From the NCBI GenBank assembly GCA_021798575.1, contig JAJZGI010000001.1, positions 1 through 64,000 of the forward strand: a stretch of DNA of 64,000 bases. Direction: 5' to 3'. Shown in pieces: positions 48,014 to 55,928 of the stretch (position 1 is its first letter; the number at the start of each line of letters is the position of its first letter). The position numbers and the translations under genes are program-made. This DNA is from Pseudomonadota bacterium. Lineage in GTDB: Bacteria > Pseudomonadota > Alphaproteobacteria > Acetobacterales > Acetobacteraceae. The notes under the pieces are model-generated. The model searched no databases. It saw only the letters and a list, made by a program, of their open reading frames with translations, and was not told the origin of the DNA.

Positions 48014-48670
48014 TCAGAGTTGCGTGCGATCCACGATCCGACCGATCTCGGCGCGCACGATGCGCTCGACCAGGCTAGGCAGGTGGGTGTCGAACCAGGC
48101 TTTCAGGATCGGTTTGATCTCTTCCCTGACCAGATCCTCCAGCGTCGGCCCGCCACGGGCGACCGAGACCGCGCGCTCGGTACTGATGCTGCGGACCATC
48201 GAGCCGATGGTGCTGCTGATGCTGCCGCTTAGCGCGTCGCCGATCAGCCCCTCGGGTGATTGCAGATGTTCTTCCATGAATTCCTCCTGTTCTGGCGCTG
48301 CCAGTGTGATGCGCGGCTCCGGCTCGGCGTGGGCCGGCGATGGCGTGTGCTGTTCCGCGTCCAGGCTGGGCTCGGAGGTGAAATGCACCGGCTCGGGCGC
48401 TAGTGGTTCGGGCGCCCCGGGCGCCAGGGATCCGGATGCGCGGATGGAACCGGTCTCGGTGGGGAGCTCGGTCGCGGTGGAGATATCGGGCGGGTTGATG
48501 CGCATGGTTGCGTCCAGCACCAGCAGGTCATCGTCCTCGTCCGCGGCGTGGCCGTTCGAGCGCTCATCCTCACGCAGGATGCGGCGGATCGAGGCCAGGA
48601 TCTCCTCCATCGAGGGCTCGCCGGTGCTGGCCGGTCCGGCGTGGTTCGAGATATCGTCATCTGCGCTCAT
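48014..48670 (-). CDS. DUF2497/PopZ-like polar organizing protein
   Basis: STGEPSMEEILASIRRILRED and C-terminal LVREEIKPILKAWFDTHLPSLVERIVRAEIGRI. Confidence 0.88.
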   Translation of the reverse strand: MSADDDISNHAGPASTGEPSMEEILASIRRILREDERSNGHAADEDDDLLVLDATMRINPPDISTATELPTETGSIRASGSLAPGAPEPLAPEPVHFTSEPSLDAEQHTPSPAHAEPEPRITLAAPEQEEFMEEHLQSPEGLIGDALSGSISSTIGSMVRSISTERAVSVARGGPTLEDLVREEIKPILKAWFDTHLPSLVERIVRAEIGRIVDRTQL

Positions 48671-48681
48671 ATGTTGCTCTT

Positions 48682-50175
48682 TCAGGGTGCTGGCCGGGCC
48701 GGGCCGTCGGCGATCACCGGGGGCTGCCGGGCAGCGAGCAGGCTGCCGTCCGGCGCGATACCGGCCCGCGCGTCCGCCGCCGAACCCGTACCGAAACCGG
48801 CATATTCCACGTCGTCATAGTATTTCTCGTCGTCATAGTGGGTCACGGGCAGCTCCAGGTCGGTCGCGGTGAGGCGGCCGATGGCGGCCGCCACCTGGTA
48901 GGAGTTGTTTACCAGTGTTGCGATATTCTGGACCTGTTGGACCTGGGAATTCAACAGTAATTGTTGCTGGTAGAGGACATCGAAGGTGGTGCTGGTGCCG
49001 ACCAGCTCCTGACGCTCGGTCCCGTCCAGCGCGATGGCGTTGGCCTTGATCTCGGCGTTGGTGCTGATGATTGCCGCGCGGGTGGAGATGAGCGCCGCCC
49101 ACGACTGGGTGGCGTTGGCGTAGGCGCTGCGCTGCTGGTTCAGCACGCCGGCGAAGCTCTGCTGCTCGGTGGCGCGGGCCTGCCGGATGGCGGCGTATTC
49201 GGAGCCGCCCTGGTAGAGCGGGACGGTGAGCACGCCCAGCACCTGGCCGCCGGTGATCCTGCTGTTGGGGCCAGCCGAGCCGTATTGGTCGTACGCGGAG
49301 GCCTGCACGCTGAGTTGGGGCAGCAGGACCGAGAAGGCGACGTCCACCGCGTCCTTGTTGGCGGCGTTGGTGAACTGGGCGGCGATGACGTTGGGGTTGT
49401 TGGCGAGCGCCGCGCGACCCGCCGCCGACGCGCTGGCCACCGGCAGGCTGAGCGGCTGCGGCGGCGCCAGATGCGCGGCTGGATAAAGGCCGACCAGATT
49501 ATGAAAATTCTCACGCGCGACCTGAAGATTGCCGATGGCGATCTCCTGCTGCTCCTTCGCCTGGGCCAGCGAGGCCTGGGCCTGGGCGACCGAGGTGAGC
49601 GTGATCTCGCCGGCCTTGAACTGGTCCTGCGTCGCCTGGAGCTGCTGCACGGAGACGCGCACGTTGCTCTGGTCCAGCGCCACGATCTGGGCATCCGTGA
49701 TGATGCTGACATAGGCGCTGACGACGTTGAGGAAGACGCTCTGCTCGGCGGCGAGCAGCTGCGCGCGGGCGGCGTAGACGCTGTTCTTCGCCTCCCGCGT
49801 CTGCGCGATGGTCTTGCCGCCCGCATAGATCGGCTGGGTGAGCTGGATCTGGCTGACCGCCTCATCGCGCGACTGCGGAAGGTGCTGGGTGACCGGCAGG
49901 CCGTTGAAGCCGACGGACTGGAAGGTCTCGTTGCCTGTGATTCTGCCGACCTGGCCGGTGAGGTCCACCGTGGGGCGCCAGCCCGACAGGGCAGTGGGCA
50001 CCTGCTCATCGGTGGCGCGCAGGGTGGCGCGCTGTTGCTGGAGCGTGGCGTTGTAGTTGTAGGCATCCGCCAGCGCCTGGGCGAGCGTTGCGGGCGCGTC
50101 CGCCCGGGCCTGTGGGACGGCGAGGACCACGAAGCAGGCGGCGATGCAGGTGAGCCAGGCAGCCGGTGCAGGCAT
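48682..50175 (-). CDS. TolC-family outer membrane protein
   Basis: TLAQALADAYNYNATLQQQRATLRATDEQVPTALSGWRPTVDLTG; second half with parallel outer-membrane-factor motifs. Confidence 0.93.
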   Translation of the reverse strand: MPAPAAWLTCIAACFVVLAVPQARADAPATLAQALADAYNYNATLQQQRATLRATDEQVPTALSGWRPTVDLTGQVGRITGNETFQSVGFNGLPVTQHLPQSRDEAVSQIQLTQPIYAGGKTIAQTREAKNSVYAARAQLLAAEQSVFLNVVSAYVSIITDAQIVALDQSNVRVSVQQLQATQDQFKAGEITLTSVAQAQASLAQAKEQQEIAIGNLQVARENFHNLVGLYPAAHLAPPQPLSLPVASASAAGRAALANNPNVIAAQFTNAANKDAVDVAFSVLLPQLSVQASAYDQYGSAGPNSRITGGQVLGVLTVPLYQGGSEYAAIRQARATEQQSFAGVLNQQRSAYANATQSWAALISTRAAIISTNAEIKANAIALDGTERQELVGTSTTFDVLYQQQLLLNSQVQQVQNIATLVNNSYQVAAAIGRLTATDLELPVTHYDDEKYYDDVEYAGFGTGSAADARAGIAPDGSLLAARQPPVIADGPARPAP

Positions 50176-50828
50176 TAGAAGGTAAAAGCCGGGGCCGGGC
50201 TGAAGGCTGGCAGCAGACGGGCTGAGCAGTCCTGCGTGCGGACCAGGCTGAACGCGCCGCCCGATGGCTGGGCGACCACCATGCGGCCGAGCCCGGCCGA
50301 GTTTGCGCCCGCGAGGATGGTGATGAGGCGACCCTCCGGCGCCAGTTGGCCCTGAAAGAGCTCGGGGATGGCGGGTACCGCGCCCTCGATCAGGATCGCG
50401 TCATACGGGGCATTGGCGGGCCAGCCCGCGTGCAGCGGGCCGCTGACGCGCGTGACCTCTGGGGCATGGGTGGCCAGCGCGCCGGTATCCAGCCGGGCAT
50501 CCGCCTCCAGCGCCGTGACATCCGCGCCCGAGGCGGCGAGCACGGCGGCGACGTAGCCACTGCCGGCGGCAACGACGAGCACGCGGGACGGGTCGCGCTC
50601 CAGCACCAGCTGCGCCAGCTGCGCGGCCAGCATGGGGGCGAGCAGAAACCGACCCTCGCCCAGCGGCAGGTCGGCATCGGCGTAGGCGATGGCGCCTGGC
50701 GGCGCGAAATCCTCCCGCGGCAGGGCGCGCATGGCGGCGATGACCCGAGGGTCCCGCACATGATTGGGGCGCACCTGGCTCTCGACCATATGCTTGCGCG
50801 CGATGCCAGGGGCGGTGTGCTCGGCCAT
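50175..50828 (-). CDS. Protein-L-isoaspartate O-methyltransferase family protein
   Basis: RKHMVESQVRPNHVRDPRVIAAMRALPREDFAP; VLVVAAGSGYVAAVLA. Confidence 0.9.
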   Translation of the reverse strand: MAEHTAPGIARKHMVESQVRPNHVRDPRVIAAMRALPREDFAPPGAIAYADADLPLGEGRFLLAPMLAAQLAQLVLERDPSRVLVVAAGSGYVAAVLAASGADVTALEADARLDTGALATHAPEVTRVSGPLHAGWPANAPYDAILIEGAVPAIPELFQGQLAPEGRLITILAGANSAGLGRMVVAQPSGGAFSLVRTQDCSARLLPAFSPAPAFTF

Positions 50829-50937
50829 GAAATTTTTCCAGCGAAGAGGTTATGCCGACTTTATAGCGGGTGGGCGGTGGATAACTCAACCATGCTGCTT
50901 GACCGATAGCGGTCAGGCCAGGATATAGGCGCTCTGG

Positions 50938-51011
50938 GGTCCGGTGGCAGAGTGGTGATGTAGCGGACTGCAAATCCGCGTATGCCGGTTCGATTCCGGC
51001 CCGGACCTCCA
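50938..51011 (+). tRNA. tRNA-Cys (GCA)
   Basis: GGTCCGG/CCGGACC acceptor stem, CTGCAAA anticodon loop (GCA), GGTTCGATTCC T-arm and encoded CCA. Confidence 0.96.
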
Positions 51012-51107
51012 GATTTGGTAATGCTGGCGTTAGACGGTGCATCCGTGCTATAATTCGCGAATCGAAATGCGGCATTGGTTGGTGCCCCTGTTTGTTCGCG
51101 AGATTTC

Positions 51108-51626
51108 ATGACAAGAAAACAAAAATTCTGGGCTGATCGTAGGGCGGTTACCGCCGTTGAGTATTCGATCATCGTGGCGCTGATTTGTCTCAGTATCGTC
51201 GTCGCGCTCGCTTCGCTGGGCGGCAGTTTGAAGTCCACCTATGACAGTGTGGGGAACGAACCCGCGATCAATACGACGGTATCGACGCCGCCATCACCAC
51301 CGGGTGGTTCCGGCGTGTCGGCGGGTGGCTCAGGCAGCCAGAGTGGCAATGGCAGCCAGAATGGCAATGGCAACCAGGGTGGCAGCAATGCCAATCAGGG
51401 CGGCGGGGGCAACCAAGGTGGTGGCAATAATGGCCGGAACGGCGGCAACCAGGGTGGCGGCAATAATGGCCGGAACGGCGGCAACCAGGGTGGCGGGAAC
51501 AGGAATCAGGGCGGTGGCGGCAACCAGGGTGGCGGGAATAACGGCCGGGACGGCGGCAACCAGGGTGGTGGTGGGAATGGCGGCCCAGGCGGGAGTGGCA
51601 ACGGTGGCGGCTTCGGCGGGAATTAG
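51108..51626 (+). CDS. Flp-type pilin-like protein with Gly/Asn/Gln-rich repeat tail
   Basis: DRRAVTAVEYSIIVALICLSIVVALASLGGSLKSTYDSV followed by repeated GGNQGGGNNGRN units. Confidence 0.75.
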   Translation: MTRKQKFWADRRAVTAVEYSIIVALICLSIVVALASLGGSLKSTYDSVGNEPAINTTVSTPPSPPGGSGVSAGGSGSQSGNGSQNGNGNQGGSNANQGGGGNQGGGNNGRNGGNQGGGNNGRNGGNQGGGNRNQGGGGNQGGGNNGRDGGNQGGGGNGGPGGSGNGGGFGGN

Positions 51627-51772
51627 CGCCAGCGTGGGCGCGATGGCGTCGGCGTAACGGGCTGAATCAACTATTCCTGTCGATGTTTTAACGGATTCAT
51701 CATTCAAATACGCTATAAACCTTCGGATGTATGCGCTAGTGAAGGCGCGTCGATTTATGGGGGTTTGATGCA

Positions 51773-51979
51773 ATGGCCGATAACCGATCCGCTCCCGCGA
51801 TTCAGAACATCTTTGACCAGCGCTACGGGTTTGTGCTCTGGGCGACGCCGCGTTTTCGTCGGCAGTCGCCGCTGAGGTCGGGTGAGGCACAGCCTTCGGT
51901 TGTACAGACCGAAATTACTGCGCCCACCCCTACGGAGACGTTCGCGCAGGGTACGGCGGAGGGGCAGCGCGCGGTTTAG
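51773..51979 (+). CDS. Hypothetical small protein
   Basis: 68-aa ORF with ATG; no recognised motif. Confidence 0.35.
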   Translation: MADNRSAPAIQNIFDQRYGFVLWATPRFRRQSPLRSGEAQPSVVQTEITAPTPTETFAQGTAEGQRAV

Positions 51980-52058
51980 TGTGTTTTTCATCAAATAAAA
52001 AACACTCTAAACATATTTTTGCGAGCAATATTGGTTCGTATCGGCTCACGGAAAATGC

Positions 52059-52304
52059 TCTAATACCAACGGTCATAAAGAATGACCGTTGGTATTAGAT
52101 TTATGTTTGGCGCGCGGCCCCCTCCGGGGCATTTCCATCGGTGCTGCGCACCGTTGGAACCTTGTGCCCCTTCGCCCCACCAACCCCGCGCGCGATACCA
52201 ACCGCCTACGATGACGAGTCATCATCTACGGCGGTTGGTATAAATTATTGTTTTGGCGAGCAACTTTATCCGATCAGATGGTTTTATCTGATCGGATGTT
52301 GCTC
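52059..52304. repeat. Cluster of extragenic palindromes
   Basis: Stem-loops at 52059-52099 (18-bp arms), 52133-52159, 52195-52241 and 52258-52304; GCGCGCGG/CCGCGCGC (52110-52117/52186-52193) encloses the second. Confidence 0.75.
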
Positions 52305-52343
52305 TCGGCTTACGATGACAGAAGCAACGACGGTTTTGCGACT

Positions 52344-52886
52344 TTAGCGGTTCGTCAGCAGCGCCTCGAGGCGCAGATAGGCGGACTCTGCCGCTTCAGC
52401 CGCGTCACGCAGCGCCGCATTGTCGAAGAACTGTACGCCACGGAGCGTACCCGCCGCCGCGCAGACACCCTGGTGCTTGAGCTGCACGGCGATTTTCGTC
52501 ATCTGGACCCAGACATCCTCCGAGACCATCGGCTCGCCCAGAAATTCCAGCCCGGCCTTGGTGCCCACGGCCCAGCGCTTGCGCGCCAGATAGGTGCCGC
52601 CGTTGCCGACTTGAAGGCGCAGCTCCTCCGGCAGGTCCAGCAGCATGCCGAGGTCCACCAGAACGCCCGATTCGGATTCGTCCAGTACCAGGCAGTTGAA
52701 GATACCCTGGGACATGCTGTTGCCGATGATGATCTTGCCGCTCTTGATGACCGGCAAGCGGGCCGAGTGGCGGCGCTCAACGGACTCGGCCTCGGGCGCG
52801 TTCCTGGCTGCTGGCTGCGCCGGCTCGTCCTGCGGCTTCTGATGTTCATTTTTCAACATGCGATGATACTCTCTGTATCTATCCAA
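52344..52886 (-). CDS. PilZ-domain protein
   Basis: ESVERRHSARLPVIKSGKIII ... VLDESESGVLVDL. Confidence 0.8.
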   Translation of the reverse strand: MDRYREYHRMLKNEHQKPQDEPAQPAARNAPEAESVERRHSARLPVIKSGKIIIGNSMSQGIFNCLVLDESESGVLVDLGMLLDLPEELRLQVGNGGTYLARKRWAVGTKAGLEFLGEPMVSEDVWVQMTKIAVQLKHQGVCAAAGTLRGVQFFDNAALRDAAEAAESAYLRLEALLTNR

Positions 52887-53071
52887 CTGTATCTATCTAG
52901 ACTTCTCTTCTCTGTGTTGGAACATTTCCGTTCGCTCTGGGGAATGCTCCGGGACGCGGATGAGGCGGTTTTGCCCCAAAAAACTTAACAATTACTTAAT
53001 TGAAAAGACAGGACATCCCCCCTTTAATGCCCCCTATACTGATGAAAGTCCAATAAATTTTGAATGCGCTC

Positions 53072-55882
53072 TCAGGCCGCGCCGATGCGCGGATTGGCCG
53101 AGGGTGCATCCTCTGCCGCCGGGGTGAGGGCGTTGAGCAAAGCGGTGCGCAACTGCACCAGCTTGCGCTCGTTCTCGACCTTCATGCCAAATACGTCCTT
53201 GACATAAAAAACGTCCACCGCGCGCACGCCGTAGGTGGTGACGTGCGCCGAGGCGATCTGCAGACCCTCCTCCGAGATGGCCGACGTGACATCGTGCAGC
53301 AGGCCGGGCCGGTCCCGGCCGTTCACCTCGATGACCGTGTGGCGGTTGGAGGCGCGGTTATCCACGACCACGCGGGGCGGCACATGGATAGCGCGCATCC
53401 GCCCGGGAAGTACGCTGCGGGTGGCCTTGCGGATCTCGCTTTGCAGCTTCAGCCGGCCGGAGAGCGCCTGCTCGACCAGAGCGGCGAGGCGCGCCAGCCG
53501 GTGGGATTCATGGAATGGGCCGCCCGCGGCGTCCTGAATCCAGAAGGTGTCCAGCGCCATGCCGTCTGTCAGGGTGTGAATCCGTGCGTCCACGATGGAG
53601 GCGCCGGCGATGGCGAGCGCGCCCGCGATGCGGCTGAACAAACCGGCGTGGTCCGCCGTGTAGACGATGACCTCCGTCACGGCGCGGGCGGGCAGCGCCT
53701 CGGTATGCACGGTAAGCGGGGCGGCGCGCGATTTGGCGTCGCGGATCATGCGGGCGTGGCGCTCGATGCTCTCAGGGTCGAAGCCGAGCCAGTAGCTGGG
53801 ATAGCCCAGGGACAGGAACTCCTCCCGCGCGGCGGCCGGCCAATCCGCCAGCAGGGCTCCCACCACCTCCTTCACGCGGCTGATGCGCGCATCGCGCTCC
53901 GTCGTGGAGAGCCCGCCCTCCAATACTTCCGCCACCCTGGCGTAGAGCTCGCGCAGCAGGGTCGCCTTCCAGCCGTTCCAGACCTTCGGGCTCACCGCCC
54001 GGATGTCCGAGACCGTGAGGATGAGCAGCAGGCGCAGACGCTCCGGCGACTGAATGGTGTCGGCCAGGTCCAGGATGGTCTTCGGGTCGTCGATGTCGCG
54101 CGAGAAGGCGGTCTGGCTGAAGATGAGGTGATGCAGGACCAGCCAGGAGACCATCTCTGTCTCCTCGGCGGTGAGGCCGAGCGCCGGGCCGACAGAGAGC
54201 GCGATCTCGGCGCCGAGCACGGAATGATCGCCGCCGCGGCCCTTGGCGATGTCGTGCAGGATCAACGCGACATAGAGCGCGCGGCGGGACTGCACCTGCT
54301 CGACCAGGCCGCTCGCTACCGGGGCGATCTCTTTCAGATCGCCTGCCTCGATATTGTTCAGCACGCGGATGGCCTGCACGGTGTGAACATCGACGGTGTA
54401 GACGTGGTAGGTATCGAACTGCATCTGGCCGACGATGCGCCGCCAGTCCGGCAGGTAGCGGCCCAGCACCCCGGTCTCGTTCAGCAAGGTCAGCCAGCGG
54501 GCGGAATCGCAAGCGGGCTCGGCGCTCTCATCGCCACCGCACAGCAGGTTCATGAACAATGCGGCGGCCTTTTTGTTGCCGCGCAACTGCGCGCCCTGTG
54601 GGGCGGAGCGGATGAGCTGGCGCATGGCCAGCGGGTGGAGGTCCAGCCCACGGTCCCGCGCGATGAGCAGGATTTTGAAGATGCTGGCGGGGTCATCCGC
54701 CAGGTCGTGCCCCGGTGCGAACAGGATCTTACCGTCCGCCAGGACAAACCCCGCCTCGACCAACGCGGAATCGGTCTCCGCCGCGATGGCCGGTGGGCCG
54801 AGGGCGGCGCGCACCAGGGCCGGCTCCAGCACGCCGGTGACGCGCGCGACCTCGCGCACCACCAGGAAATAGTGGCGCATGAAGCGCTCCACGCCGTCCT
54901 GCCGACCATGCCGCGTGTAGCCCATGCGCGCGCCGACGACAGGCTGGAAGTCGAACGTCAGCCGCTCCTCGGCCCGGCCCGCGACGTAATGCAGGTGGAA
55001 GCGTACGGTCCACAGATATTCCCAGGCGCGTTTGCAGGCCCGGGCCTCGGTTTGCGTGAGAATGCCGCCGCCCGGCGCATCCTCCCCCACCAGCTCGTGC
55101 ATCGCGAAGGTGTTGAACACATAGCGCGCCAGCCAGTACAGAGTTTGCAGGTCACGCAGGCCGCCGCGACCCTCCTTCACGTTCGGCTCCACCATGAAGG
55201 GTGTCTCACCGAAGCGGCGGTGCCGCGCCGCGCGCTCCGCCTGCTTGGCCTGGATATAGTCCCCCGGGCCGTCCGCCACGCAGTTGGCGCGGAACGCCTT
55301 TTGAAAATGCACGAACAGCGCGCGGTCCCCCACCAGGCAGCGCGCATCGAGCAGGGAGGTGCGGATGGTCACATCCGCCTGGGCCTCGGCCAGACAGTCC
55401 GGGATGGAGCGGGAGGCATGGCCGACCTTGAGCCCCAGATCCCACAGGAAATACAGGATGAATTCAACCGCCCGCTCGACACCCGGCGTGGCTTTGACGT
55501 CGGTTAAGAACAGCAGGTCGATATCCGAGAATGGCGCCAGCGTGGCGCGCCCATAGCCGCCGGTGGCGCAGACGGCGAGGCGAGCGGTGGGTTCCAGCGG
55601 CAGCATGGCCAGCGCGTAGGAGAACATCGCGCCGATCAGCTCGTCCATCAAAGCCGCGTGCAGCCGGGCGGCGAGCAGGCCGTTCAGCCCCTCCTTCTCG
55701 AAACAATGCTGGACATGGCCCTGGATACGCCCCAACTGCCGCCGGAAGACGACCAGCGCCGCATCACGCGGGGGCGGGCTGCTGGGCGAGAGAATCTGCG
55801 CCAGAGCAGCCGCGATCTCAGGCTGTTTTGGCGTTGCCAGCATATTCCCGATCGGTGAGTTCGTCATCGTTGAAACCGGCAC
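53072..55882 (-). CDS. glnD: [Protein-PII] uridylyltransferase
   Basis: ATGGYGRATLAPFSDIDLLFL; GRGGLRDLQTLYWLARY; LILHDIAKGRGGDHSVLGAEIA; C-terminal ACT-like repeats. Confidence 0.97.
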   Translation of the reverse strand: MPVSTMTNSPIGNMLATPKQPEIAAALAQILSPSSPPPRDAALVVFRRQLGRIQGHVQHCFEKEGLNGLLAARLHAALMDELIGAMFSYALAMLPLEPTARLAVCATGGYGRATLAPFSDIDLLFLTDVKATPGVERAVEFILYFLWDLGLKVGHASRSIPDCLAEAQADVTIRTSLLDARCLVGDRALFVHFQKAFRANCVADGPGDYIQAKQAERAARHRRFGETPFMVEPNVKEGRGGLRDLQTLYWLARYVFNTFAMHELVGEDAPGGGILTQTEARACKRAWEYLWTVRFHLHYVAGRAEERLTFDFQPVVGARMGYTRHGRQDGVERFMRHYFLVVREVARVTGVLEPALVRAALGPPAIAAETDSALVEAGFVLADGKILFAPGHDLADDPASIFKILLIARDRGLDLHPLAMRQLIRSAPQGAQLRGNKKAAALFMNLLCGGDESAEPACDSARWLTLLNETGVLGRYLPDWRRIVGQMQFDTYHVYTVDVHTVQAIRVLNNIEAGDLKEIAPVASGLVEQVQSRRALYVALILHDIAKGRGGDHSVLGAEIALSVGPALGLTAEETEMVSWLVLHHLIFSQTAFSRDIDDPKTILDLADTIQSPERLRLLLILTVSDIRAVSPKVWNGWKATLLRELYARVAEVLEGGLSTTERDARISRVKEVVGALLADWPAAAREEFLSLGYPSYWLGFDPESIERHARMIRDAKSRAAPLTVHTEALPARAVTEVIVYTADHAGLFSRIAGALAIAGASIVDARIHTLTDGMALDTFWIQDAAGGPFHESHRLARLAALVEQALSGRLKLQSEIRKATRSVLPGRMRAIHVPPRVVVDNRASNRHTVIEVNGRDRPGLLHDVTSAISEEGLQIASAHVTTYGVRAVDVFYVKDVFGMKVENERKLVQLRTALLNALTPAAEDAPSANPRIGAA

Positions 55883-55928
55883 AGTAGGTCAATCCATGGG
55901 TTGGGGAAACGCAAGCTGGTATATTTAG

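Noticed and set aside
50938-51011. tRNA-Cys as the integration site of the ICE
   Set aside because: It is about 12 kb from the integrase, with ordinary housekeeping genes between; the integrase abuts guaA instead.
51300-51626. Repeats in the Gly-rich gene considered as a CRISPR array
   Set aside because: Units are contiguous, in frame and encode GGNQGGGNNGRN; no unique spacers and no cas genes.
53060-55507. 815-aa plus-strand ORF over glnD, and other long opposite-strand ORFs such as 296..1642, 26560..28068, 42220..43644, 46923..48872 and 48961..50178
   Set aside because: Each lies antisense to a convincingly identified gene, has biased composition and no recognisable motifs; typical shadow ORFs in GC-rich DNA.
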